Origin: Candidatus Siliceabacter maunaloa
GTDB taxonomy: Bacteria; Actinomycetota; Thermoleophilia; Solirubrobacterales; Solirubrobacteraceae
NCBI GenBank assembly: GCA_024330185.1
Contig: JANDLV010000037.1
Span: 1 to 39,072 of the forward strand
DNA length: 39,072 nt
Direction: 5' to 3'
Part shown: piece after piece, positions 32,374 through 39,072 of the stretch
Numbering within the stretch: position 1 is the first letter of the stretch
How the letters are laid out: the number at the start of each line of letters is the position of its first letter
Translations under genes and position numbers: made by a program
The notes under the pieces: generated by a model
The model's input: only the letters and a program-made list of their open reading frames with translations
Database searches by the model: none
What the model was told of the DNA's origin: nothing

Positions 32374-34035
32374 TCAGCGCGGCGGGATCTTGAGGTAGGG
32401 CAGCGCGAAGGCCGCGATCTCCTGGAAGGCCGGCGCGGCGACCTCCGCCCCGTAGAAGGCGCCCCGGGGCTCGTCGACCATCACGGTGATGAGCAGCTCG
32501 GGCTCGTCGGCGGGGGCGAAGCCGGCGAAGGAGGCGACGTAGCGCGACTGGGAGTACTCGCCGGTCTCCTCGTCGATCTTGTTGGCCGTGCCCGTCTTGC
32601 CGGCCAGCGGATAGCCCTCGATGGCCGCCTCGGGCGCAGTTCCGCCGGGGGCCAGAACGCCCTTGAGCATCGTGCGCACCTGCGCGGCGGTCCGGGGGGA
32701 GATCACGCGCTCGCCGCGCGGCGTGGGGACCTCCTCGCCGTCGACGGCGGCCACGACGTGGGGCGGGCGCAGGACTCCGCCGTTGGCGATGGCGGCGTAC
32801 CCGGAGGCGAGCTGCATCGGCGTCACCGCGACGCCCTGGCCGATGGGCAGGTTGCCCATGGACGAGCCCGAGTACCGGTCGAGGTCGAGAACCAGTCCGG
32901 CCTCCTCCCCGGGCAGGTCGACGCCGGTCGGCGCGCCGAAGCCGAAGCGCCGCACCCACTGGTCGAAGCGGGGGGCGCCCAGCTCCTGGCCGATCTTGAT
33001 CGTGCCCACGTTGGAGGACTGGGCCAGGATCTCGGTCGTGCTCAGGGTCACGGCCCCACGGGGGTGGGATTCCTCGATGACGCGGTCGGCCACCTGGATG
33101 CTGGGCGGCAGGTCGAACATCGTGCCCGGCTCCACCGCGCCGGCCTCCAGCGCGCCGGCCACGGTGAAGGCCTTGAAGGTCGAGCCGGGCTCGTAGACGC
33201 TGCTCAGCGCGCGATTGTTGCGCGCGAAGTCCGGGGCGCCCTCCCAGTCGTTGGCGTCCACGCGCGGCCAGTTGGCCATGGCCAGCAGCTCGCCGGTCTG
33301 CGGGCGCATGACCAGCGCGGTCGCGCCCTTGGGCGAATAGCGCTCGCCGACGCGGGCCAGCACGTCCTCGACCTTGCCCTGGATGGCCGCGTCTATGGTC
33401 AGGCGCACCGTCTCGCCCGGCTGGGCCACCTCCTCCTCGCGCACGGAGATCGGGTCGCCCAGGGCGTCGCTCACGACACGGCGCTGCCCGTCGTCGCCGC
33501 CCAGGCCCTCCTCGCGGGCCATCTCCAGCCCGAACAGCCCCTCGCCGTCGATGCCCACGCCACCAAGGAGCTGGGAGGCCAGCGTGTCGCGGGGGTAGAC
33601 GCGGCGGCTGGTGTCGGTGATGGTCAGCCCGGCGGCGGCGAGGGCCCCGATGTCGCGCGCGCGCTGCGCCGGGAGACGGCGCGCGAGGTAGACGAAGCCG
33701 GTGTCCTCCTTGGTCAGGTCCTCGAGCACCTCTGGCTCGGGGCGGCCCAGCAGCGGCGCGAGCTGCCCGGCGAGCACCACGGCCTCCTCCACCTGGTAGG
33801 GGTTGGCGATCACGTCGACGGCCGGCGCGGAGACCGCCAGCTCGGTGCCGTTGCGATCGATGATGGCCCCACGAGGCGCCGGTACTTCGAGCTCGTCCAC
33901 CTGCTGGCTGAGCGCGGCGGCCTCGAGGTCGTCGGCACGCACGACGCCCAGCCACACGGCGCGCAGGGCGCCGACGGTCAGCAGGACGAGGAACGCCGCG
34001 AAGAGGAGCCCGATCCGCCGCTGGGGCAGCGTCAC
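32374..34035 (-). CDS. ftsI: Division transpeptidase FtsI (PBP3, class B)
   Basis: FtsI is the D,D-transpeptidase that cross-links septal peptidoglycan with FtsW as polymerase. The 553-residue protein has one N-terminal membrane helix (IGLLFAAFLVLLTVGALRAV). The dimerisation domain carries PRGAIIDRNGTELAVS and RVYPRDTLASQLLG. The transpeptidase shows YEPGSTFKAF (SxxK, Ser about 285), AQSSNVGT (SxN, about 339) and LAGKTGTANK (KTG, about 478). The start GTG 34035 overlaps the ftsL-like stop (GTGA). The C-terminus (FALPYLKIPPR) is intact, so the island begins beyond the stop and does not damage the gene. A weak 6-bp stem (AGGGCC/GGCCCT) lies just after the stop. Confidence 0.96.
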   Translation of the reverse strand: MTLPQRRIGLLFAAFLVLLTVGALRAVWLGVVRADDLEAAALSQQVDELEVPAPRGAIIDRNGTELAVSAPAVDVIANPYQVEEAVVLAGQLAPLLGRPEPEVLEDLTKEDTGFVYLARRLPAQRARDIGALAAAGLTITDTSRRVYPRDTLASQLLGGVGIDGEGLFGLEMAREEGLGGDDGQRRVVSDALGDPISVREEEVAQPGETVRLTIDAAIQGKVEDVLARVGERYSPKGATALVMRPQTGELLAMANWPRVDANDWEGAPDFARNNRALSSVYEPGSTFKAFTVAGALEAGAVEPGTMFDLPPSIQVADRVIEESHPRGAVTLSTTEILAQSSNVGTIKIGQELGAPRFDQWVRRFGFGAPTGVDLPGEEAGLVLDLDRYSGSSMGNLPIGQGVAVTPMQLASGYAAIANGGVLRPPHVVAAVDGEEVPTPRGERVISPRTAAQVRTMLKGVLAPGGTAPEAAIEGYPLAGKTGTANKIDEETGEYSQSRYVASFAGFAPADEPELLITVMVDEPRGAFYGAEVAAPAFQEIAAFALPYLKIPPR

Positions 34036-34808
34036 GGCGTGGCGGCGCCGGCCGCCGGATCGACGGGGGCGGCGACCGGGTCGACAAGTGCCGGGTCGGC
34101 AGGTACCTGATCGACCGGCGCCGGGTCGACGGGCGCCTGCGCGGCTGAGGTCGCCGCCGCCCGGGCGGGCGCGGTGACCGGCCCCTCGACGGACGCGCCG
34201 GTGGCGGGGGTGGTGCCCGGCGGCGCGTCGGCGCTGGCGGCGGCCGCGGCGCGGGTCTCGGGGCTGACTCCCTCCTGCGCGGTGGCCAGCGCCTGCGCCG
34301 AGGGGGCGGCCATGACATGCGCTGCCCGATCGCCCAGCAGCGTGCGGTCGACGCCCCGGACGTCGAGGTAACGCACGTCGCCGGCGGGAGCCATGAGCAT
34401 GCCCAGCCCGCCGGCGACCTCCTCGATGCGCGGGCCGGCCGACAGGCCGGAGACATCGGCGCGCAGCGCGGCGTTCTGTCGCTCCAGGTTGGCCTGGCGC
34501 TCGAGGGACTCCCCGATACCCGCGTTGAGGCGCAGCAGCGAGACCTGCATGAAGACGATGCCGATGAGCGCGATCGCAACGACCGCCACCCACATGCGGC
34601 CGGCCAGGAGACGGTCGATGAAGGGGCTGTCGGGCAGGCCGCGCGCGGCGTGGGCAAGGCGCAGACGTGCCGGCATCGCCACCCGGGCGGGCGCCGCGGG
34701 CGCGACGGCGGCAGCCCCCGAAAGGGCCGTCGGCCTCGTGGTGCGCGGGGGACGCGGCGCCTGACGGGCAGCCGGCGTGGCCGGGCGCGGGCGGGTGGCG
34801 GTGGTCAT
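34032..34808 (-). CDS. ftsL: FtsL-like septum-formation initiator protein
   Basis: This is a 258-residue bitopic protein in the usual ftsL slot between rsmH and ftsI. An Ala/Pro-rich cytoplasmic region (about 80 residues) precedes one membrane helix (MWVAVVAIALIGIVFMQVSL). A short coiled coil follows (LRLNAGIGESLERQANLERQ, NAALRADVSGL), then a family-like GPRIEEVAGGLGMLMAPAGD and a long low-complexity Ala/Pro/Val/Asp tail with repeats of the type PVDPAP/VDQVPADP. FtsL with FtsB and FtsQ activates FtsW/FtsI. Sequence identity in this family is low, so the call rests on topology and position. ATG 34808 overlaps the rsmH stop (ATGA) and the stop overlaps ftsI. Confidence 0.85.
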   Translation of the reverse strand: MTTATRPRPATPAARQAPRPPRTTRPTALSGAAAVAPAAPARVAMPARLRLAHAARGLPDSPFIDRLLAGRMWVAVVAIALIGIVFMQVSLLRLNAGIGESLERQANLERQNAALRADVSGLSAGPRIEEVAGGLGMLMAPAGDVRYLDVRGVDRTLLGDRAAHVMAAPSAQALATAQEGVSPETRAAAAASADAPPGTTPATGASVEGPVTAPARAAATSAAQAPVDPAPVDQVPADPALVDPVAAPVDPAAGAATP

Positions 34809-35749
34809 GGCGCCTCCCTCAGCTTGCGGGCGGCCCGCAGTCGGGCGGGCCTGGCGCGCGGGTTGGAGGCGATCTCGCCGGGCGTCGGCGCCACGGCGCG
34901 GCGGCCCAGCAGCTCGGCCTCGGGCTCACGCCCGCAGGCGCACACCGGGAGGTCGGGCGGGCAGATGCACCCGCGGGCGCGCCCGACGAGGAAGCGCTTC
35001 ACGCGGCGGTCTTCCAGCGAGTGAAAGGAGATCCCTGCGAAGCGGCCCCTTTCGCGCAGCAGCGCCCAGGCCAGCGGCAGGGCGGCGTCGAGCTGGCCCA
35101 GCTCGTCGTTGACCGCGATGCGGATGGCCTGGAAGACCCGCTTGGCCGGGTGCCCCCCCGCGAAGCGCGCGGGCGCGGGCACCGCCGCGGCCACGACGTC
35201 GACGAGCTCGCCGGTGGTCTCGATCTCGCCAGCCGCGCGGGCGCGCGCGATGCCGCGAGCGATCCGCGCCGCGTGGCGCTCCTCGCCCAGCTCACGGAAC
35301 AGGCGGCCGAGGCGGCGTTCGTCCCATCCGTTGACGATCGTCCGAGCGCTGAGCTCCTGCCCGGGGTCCATGCGCATGTCCAGCGGCGCGTCGTAGCTGT
35401 AGGAGAACCCGCGCGCGCGGGTGTCGACCTGCATGGAGGACATCCCCAGGTCCATGAGCACCAGATCGGCCCGCAGCCCCTCGTCGCGCAGCGTCTCGAG
35501 GGCCTCGACGAACGCCGCGCGCACGAAGCGCGTGCGTGAGGTGGCCTCCTGGGCGAAGGCCGCGAAGCGCTGCGCCGCGGCCGGGTCGCGGTCCACGGCC
35601 ACGACGGTCCCCTGCGGGCCGACGCGGTCGGCCAGCAGACGCGCGTGACCACCGCCGCCGAAGGTGCAGTCGACGGCGACCTCGCCGGGACGGGGACCGA
35701 GCAGGTCGATCGCCTCGCCCGCCAGGACGGGCACGTGCGCGGAGGGCAT
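34805..35749 (-). CDS. rsmH: 16S rRNA m4C1402 methyltransferase RsmH (MraW)
   Basis: RsmH methylates N4 of C1402 in 16S rRNA using S-adenosylmethionine. The 314-residue sequence shows HVPVLAGEAIDLLGPRPGE, the SAM loop VDCTFGGGGHARLL, VVAVDRDPAA, LVLMDLGMSSMQVD and RGFSYSYDAPLDMRM. Further on are HPAKRVFQAIRIAVNDEL and GISFHSLEDRRVKRFL. A Cys cluster, CICPPDLPVCACGREPE, follows near the end. I take ATG 35749, one base after the mraZ stop; a TTG at 35770 would add seven residues (Met-Ala-Thr-Leu-Leu-Leu-Asp) and overlap mraZ. The stop overlaps the ftsL-like start. Confidence 0.95.
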   Translation of the reverse strand: MPSAHVPVLAGEAIDLLGPRPGEVAVDCTFGGGGHARLLADRVGPQGTVVAVDRDPAAAQRFAAFAQEATSRTRFVRAAFVEALETLRDEGLRADLVLMDLGMSSMQVDTRARGFSYSYDAPLDMRMDPGQELSARTIVNGWDERRLGRLFRELGEERHAARIARGIARARAAGEIETTGELVDVVAAAVPAPARFAGGHPAKRVFQAIRIAVNDELGQLDAALPLAWALLRERGRFAGISFHSLEDRRVKRFLVGRARGCICPPDLPVCACGREPEAELLGRRAVAPTPGEIASNPRARPARLRAARKLREAP

Positions 35750-35750
35750 A

Positions 35751-36188
35751 TCAAGCAGCAGTGTTGCCAAGGAGCTCTGAGATGTCGGAGATTTCGCCGG
35801 CGAGCTGATCGTTGTAGGCCGCCCAGGCGGCGCGATCCCAGATCTCCAGGCGGTCGTCGACGCCGGTGATGACGACCTCCTTGCCCAGACCGGCGTGGTC
35901 GATCAGGAAGCTCGGCACCATCACCCGGCCCGCGCCGTCGATCTCGGTGTCCTGGGAGTTGGCCGAGAAGTAGCGCTGGAGCTTCTCGCGCTGCTTGGAC
36001 ATGGGCGCGAACTGCGAGGTGACGCCCTGGACGTAGGCGTCGTAGTCCTCGGACCGCCACACGGCGACGCAGCGCTCCACGCCCTGGGCAAGGACCACGC
36101 TCTCTCCGAGCACGTTGCGGAACTTGGCGGGCACGGTCAGGCGGTTCTTGGCGTCGAGGGAGTAGTCGAAGGTGCCGCGGAAGGCCAA
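35751..36188 (-). CDS. mraZ: Transcriptional regulator MraZ
   Basis: MraZ is a two-domain SpoVT/AbrB-fold DNA-binding protein that represses its own dcw promoter in other bacteria. The first repeat has FRGTFDYSLDAKNRLTVPAK and the second GAGRVMVPSFLIDHAGLGK then VVITGVDDRLEIWD. I choose TTG 36188 (Leu/Met-Ala-Phe-Arg-Gly), giving 145 residues, because it is the only usual start codon in frame downstream of the predicted promoter. The open frame to 36281 would begin upstream of the transcript start and includes the leader hairpin. The stop lies one base before the rsmH ATG. Confidence 0.93.
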   Translation of the reverse strand: MAFRGTFDYSLDAKNRLTVPAKFRNVLGESVVLAQGVERCVAVWRSEDYDAYVQGVTSQFAPMSKQREKLQRYFSANSQDTEIDGAGRVMVPSFLIDHAGLGKEVVITGVDDRLEIWDRAAWAAYNDQLAGEISDISELLGNTAA

Positions 36189-36218
36189 GGCGTGGATCCG
36201 GTGCGAAGGAAGGTGATG

Positions 36219-36261
36219 GAGCCGGGGTGGAGGAGTGGGAGGTGCCCCTCCACCCCGGCTC
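36219..36261 (-). promoter_or_regulatory. Stem-loop at the 5' end of the dcw transcript
   Basis: A perfect 15-bp stem, GAGCCGGGGTGGAGG (36219-36233 read on plus) pairing with 36247-36261, encloses a 13-base loop. On the minus strand it would start about two bases after the predicted transcript start (about 36263) and end about 30 bases before the mraZ TTG. There is no U-tract, so it resembles a 5' stabilising hairpin or an attenuator more than a terminator. Confidence 0.7.
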
Positions 36262-36269
36262 GCAGTGCG

Positions 36270-36298
36270 ACTGTATCCCACTTTCCCCCACCAGACAA
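36270..36298 (-). promoter_or_regulatory. Predicted sigma70-type promoter of mraZ/dcw
   Basis: Minus strand: -35 TTGTCT (36293-36298), a 17-base spacer, -10 TACAGT (36270-36275). Each hexamer matches consensus at 4 of 6 positions. The MraZ boxes fill the spacer, as expected for autorepression. Confidence 0.6.
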
Positions 36299-36300
36299 CA
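36276..36300 (-). promoter_or_regulatory. MraZ-box direct repeats (TGGGN-N5-TGGGN)
   Basis: Minus strand: TGGGG (36286-36290), five bases, TGGGA (36276-36280). One more step upstream is a degenerate TGTTG (36296-36300). The 10-base period fits the MraZ operators known from other bacteria. Confidence 0.7.
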
Positions 36301-36543
36301 CCAGCTGCACACTATTTCCCACAGAACGCCACGCGCTCGGCCACGACGGGTCATAAATGGCGTCTGTGCAGGCATTTCGTGGTGGGGCAGCGCTCCCTGC
36401 TCCCTGCACGACCCGTTGCAGATCGGCCACCCCGGCCCCTCGAGCTCCTGGTGGGGGCCGGTTCCGACCGGCCGGTGTGCATCGACCGGTCGGCGTGCGA
36501 GACTCCCGCGCACGTTGATTGTCGAGTAGGGGACCGATCCCGC

Positions 36544-38085
36544 ATGCCATCTTCACCGCGCCGCCTGCGCGCACTGCCATCACTGCCGTTTCTCGTCGCC
36601 GTGCTCTGCGCGCTCTTCCTCGCGGCCTGCGGGAGCACCGGCGACCCCGACGCGGAGCCGGCCTCGGTCGTCCCCGCCTCGGCGCCCCTCTACTTCGAGG
36701 TCACCGTGCGACCGGAGGGCGACGTGCGGGCCGATGCCGAGGCCGCCGCGCGGAAGATCTTCCGCCAGGACCAGCCCGTCGCCGAACTGCGCCGGCTGAT
36801 CGACCAGGCGCTGGCCGAGGAGCAGCGGTCCTTCGAGGAGGACATCGAGCCGTGGCTCGGGAAACGGATCGGCTTCTTCGCGACGAGCCTGACCCAGGAC
36901 GAGCCCGATGTCGCCTTCGTCGCGGCCGTCGAGGACACCCAGGAGGCGATCGACGCGATCGCCGGCGCGAACGACAACGAGGCCGAGCTCGAGGAGCGCG
37001 ACTACAACGGCACCGACTACCTCTTCGACGCCGAGGAGGGCTCGGGGCTGGCGGAGGTGGGCGAGTTCGTCGTGCTCGCCAGCGAGCCGCTGCTGGGCGA
37101 ACTCATCGACGCCCAGGAGGACGGCGAGGTGCTGACCGACGACGAACGCTTCTCCCAGGCACGGGAGGCAGTCGGTGAGGAGGGCCTCGGGTTCGGCTAC
37201 CTCAACCTGCAGGCACTGCTCGACCTCGCCGGACAGGACGGGTCCGTCCCGCCGCAGACGCTGGAGCCGCTACGACAGCTCATCGGCGAGAGCGCCGCAC
37301 TCTCCCTCACGGCACAGGAGTCCGCCGTTGCCCTGGACGTCGTCTCCGTGGGGACCGAGCCTCAGCCGGGTACGGACCCGGCAGCGGTCACGGAGGCGGT
37401 GCGGGCCCTGCCGGCCGGCTCGCTGGTCGGGCTCGGGCTGGGCGACGTCGGCGACCAGATCGAGACGCAGTTGACGGCCAGCGGACTGGGCCCCAACGTC
37501 CTGGGCCAGGTCGAGCAGTCCACCGGGCTGAACATCCGGGAGGACCTTCTGAGCTGGATGGGCCAGGGCTCGGCCTTCGTGCAGGGTACGGGCATCGGCG
37601 ACGTCGGCGGCGCGCTCATCGTGGAGACCGACGACCCCCAGGCGACCCTCGACGCGCTGGAGAAGATCCAGCCGCTGCTCGAGGCGCAGGACGCCACGGT
37701 CGAGGAGGTTGACGAGGGCGGGCTCCAGGGCCTGGAGGCCCGGTTCGAGGGCCTCCCGGTGCCGGTGTATCTCGTGGTCGCCGAGGAGCGCTTCCTCGTG
37801 GCCATCGGTGATGCGGCGCTGGACTCCGCGGTACGCCCGGAGGGCGCGCTCGGCGATGACCAGGGCTTCACCCAGGCAGCGGGCGCCCTGGGCGAGGGCC
37901 TGCAGCCGAGCTTCTACGCCTCGGTGCCCGGTCTCGTGACGCTGGCCGAGTCGTTCGGGCTCGCCCAGGACCCGTCGTTCCAGCAGGCAAGCCCCTACCT
38001 CGACGCCTTCACCGCCCTCGTGGGCGGTAGCCGGCGGGACGGCGAGGTCTCGCGCAACCGCGTCGTGCTGGGCCTGGCCGAGTAG
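36544..38085 (+). CDS. DUF3352-like lipoprotein
   Basis: This 513-residue exported lipoprotein starts at ATG 36544 (GGGGA about 10 bases upstream). The signal is a basic start (SSPRRLRALPS), the hydrophobic FLVAVLCALFLAAC and a lipidated Cys in LAACGS. The mature part starts SVVPASAPLYFEVTVRPEG and has a repeated alpha/beta plan (WLGKRIGFFATSL and SWMGQGSAFVQGTGIGDVGG, each followed by an 'ETDDPQATLDAL'-type helix). This matches DUF3352 proteins, which carry two related halves. It is highly acidic with no enzymatic motif. Its function is unknown. The divergent position from mraZ suggests, but does not show, an envelope role. It converges with the tadC-like gene across a strong hairpin. Confidence 0.85.
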   Translation: MPSSPRRLRALPSLPFLVAVLCALFLAACGSTGDPDAEPASVVPASAPLYFEVTVRPEGDVRADAEAAARKIFRQDQPVAELRRLIDQALAEEQRSFEEDIEPWLGKRIGFFATSLTQDEPDVAFVAAVEDTQEAIDAIAGANDNEAELEERDYNGTDYLFDAEEGSGLAEVGEFVVLASEPLLGELIDAQEDGEVLTDDERFSQAREAVGEEGLGFGYLNLQALLDLAGQDGSVPPQTLEPLRQLIGESAALSLTAQESAVALDVVSVGTEPQPGTDPAAVTEAVRALPAGSLVGLGLGDVGDQIETQLTASGLGPNVLGQVEQSTGLNIREDLLSWMGQGSAFVQGTGIGDVGGALIVETDDPQATLDALEKIQPLLEAQDATVEEVDEGGLQGLEARFEGLPVPVYLVVAEERFLVAIGDAALDSAVRPEGALGDDQGFTQAAGALGEGLQPSFYASVPGLVTLAESFGLAQDPSFQQASPYLDAFTALVGGSRRDGEVSRNRVVLGLAE

Positions 38086-38097
38086 GAGATCTGTCCT

Positions 38098-38125
38098 GCG
38101 CCGGCCCGCTGGTCCGGGCCGGCGC
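38098..38125. terminator. Bidirectional terminator-like hairpin
   Basis: GCGCCGGCCCG (38098-38108) and CGGGCCGGCGC (38115-38125) form a perfect 11-bp GC stem with a 6-base loop, between the stops of two convergent genes. It lacks a T-tract on either strand, as is common in high-GC actinobacteria. Confidence 0.7.
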
Positions 38126-38133
38126 CTACAGGC

Positions 38134-39072
38134 TCACAGCGCCGGGAGGAAGGCCTGGGCCAGCGCGGCGGCGAGGATGAGCATGACCGCGGGCACGAGG
38201 ACGGTGGCCACCACGAGCTGGATCTTGGGCCCCGCCCGCGCAGCACCGTCGCGAATGCGGCGGGCCGACTCCGCGCGCGCCTCGAGGGCCAGGGCCGTCA
38301 GGGCCGGGGCCAGCGGCGCACCGTGGCGCTCGGCGCGGGTGATCGCGGTGGCCAGGTCGCCCACCGCGCTGACCGGGCAGCGGGCGGCCAGCTCCTCGAG
38401 CACCTGTCCGCGGGGGACGCCCAGCGCGTTGCGCCGCGACGCGCGCGTGAGCTCACCACCCAGCGCGCCGCCGCGACGGCGACCGACCTCCTCCAGCGCG
38501 CGCGGCACCGCCAGGCCCGCCTCCACGGTGACACGCAGCAGGTCGAGGACGTCGGCCACCTCGAGCGCCATGACCTCGCCGCGGCGGCGGGCGCGGCGGG
38601 CGAGCCACACGTCGGGTGCCAGGAAGCCGGCCAGCGGGGCCGCGATGACCACGAGCACCCCCAGGCGCCCGGGCGCCGACGCGCCCAGGGCCAGGCCGGC
38701 GGGCACGCCGGCCAGCGTGGCGGCCGCCTTGACGGCCATGAGGTCGGCGACCCGTAGGCCCAGGGGCTCCCCCGCGCGCGCCAGGCGCCCGGCCAGGTCG
38801 TGGGGCGCCGTGAGCGCGCCGAGGCGCCGGCCCGCGCGCGCCAGCGCCGCCTGCGCGATGCGGCGTGCGAGCGGGAACGGATCGCGCGCGAGCTCCTCGA
38901 GGCCCTCGGCCGAGCGCTGGAGTCCGGCGAGCCCCCAGAGTGCCGCACGGCTTGCCGGAGGCGGTACCGGCGAGGGCCCCGGCGGCGAGGAGCGGCACGA
39001 GGACCGACCACCAGCGCCGGAGGTCGACCTCACGGCGGGCGACGCCGGCGGCGAGGAGCGCCGCCGTCGCCA
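38134..39072 (-). pseudogene. tadC: TadC-like type II secretion F-domain protein, apparent N-terminal frameshift
   Basis: The main frame encodes a T2SSF/TadC inner-membrane protein of the Tad pilus machine. It shows LWGLAGLQRSAEGLEELARD, a hydrophobic pair (AAATLAGVPAGLALGA and LGVLVVIAAPLAGFLAPDVW), DVLDLLRVTVEAGLAVPRAL (the T2SSF signature), VGDLATAITRAERHGAPL, then RDGAARAGPKIQLVVATVLV and a last helix VPAVMLILAAALAQAFL. Upstream, the same frame gives only Ser/Pro/Arg-rich noise. Another frame carries a natural N-terminus running off the window edge: ATAALLAAGVARREVDLRRW, WSVLVPLLAAGALAGTASGK. A one-base shift near 38945-38970 would join them, so this is either a real frameshift or a sequence error. 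The start codon is cut by one base at 39072. Confidence 0.75.

Larger units (their letters stand above)
36189..36543. other. Divergent intergenic region between mraZ and the DUF3352 lipoprotein
   Basis: These 355 bases hold the mraZ promoter with MraZ boxes and the leader hairpin on the minus strand. An isolated TGGGA copy lies at 36317-36321. On the plus strand GGGGA near 36531 may serve as the ribosome site of the lipoprotein gene. I found no convincing plus-strand promoter; CATAAAT at 36349-36355 is the most -10-like string. Confidence 0.6.

Noticed and set aside
32300-34657. Alternate minus frames over ftsI
   Set aside because: Arg/Pro/Ala-rich text in the wrong register; the FtsI frame holds all three penicillin-binding motifs.
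36189-36281. Longer mraZ start at GTG 36281
   Set aside because: It would begin upstream of the predicted transcript start, cross the perfect hairpin and add a Pro-rich stretch absent from MraZ.

Overview
The window is very GC-rich with small intergenic gaps, many GTG/TTG starts and 4-bp stop/start overlaps. It carries a meso-diaminopimelate type MurE (DNPR motif), a GlgX-TreY-TreZ trehalose operon and a lipoprotein of the DUF3352 type beside mraZ. This suits a high-GC actinobacterium, and I favour the Thermoleophilia/Solirubrobacterales side. That placement is inference, since no rRNA or marker tree is available here.

Layout, left to right. (1) 1-3132 is mobile-element debris. It holds the C-terminal part of an IS256/Mutator transposase cut by a palindromic repeat array, a complete IS3-type element (orfA/orfB, imperfect inverted repeats), and behind it the C-terminal piece of a polymorphic toxin (one frameshift) with its immunity-type gene. 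(2) 3219-9158 (+) is treZ-glgX/treX-treY, turning glycogen or maltodextrin into trehalose. (3) 10131-36188 (-) is the division/cell-wall (dcw) cluster, read right to left: mraZ, rsmH, ftsL-like, ftsI, [island], murE, murF, mraY, murD, ftsW, murG, murC, ftsQ, murB. A lipoprotein gene follows murB. The cluster makes lipid II from UDP-MurNAc to the flipped substrate and encodes the septal synthase pair FtsW/FtsI. (4) 36544-38085 (+) is a second lipoprotein, divergent from mraZ. (5) 38134-39072 (-) is a TadC-like pilus/secretion inner-membrane protein whose N-terminus sits in another frame.

The unusual part is about 11.5 kb lying exactly between ftsI and murE (20919-32373), genes that normally touch. 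It looks like a defence island. It has a frameshifted small gene, a GmrS-like DUF262 protein with a C-terminal HNH-like motif, an ABC-type AAA ATPase overlapping a DUF4276/RloB-like gene, and a giant 1878-residue protein (DUF4011, SF1 helicase, Vsr/MTES_1575-type nuclease, DUF3320) followed 6 bases later by a soluble Ser/Thr kinase. The helicase-nuclease plus kinase pair resembles Mokosh type I in logic, but with a different nuclease and a HTH-like kinase tail. It is my best candidate for an undescribed system variant.

Regulation visible in the sequence: a sigma70-like promoter for mraZ with two TGGGN MraZ boxes between -35 and -10, and a 15-bp perfect hairpin right at the predicted 5' end of the dcw transcript. 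murE, now separated from its old promoter by the island, has a -10-like hexamer 7 bases before its ATG.
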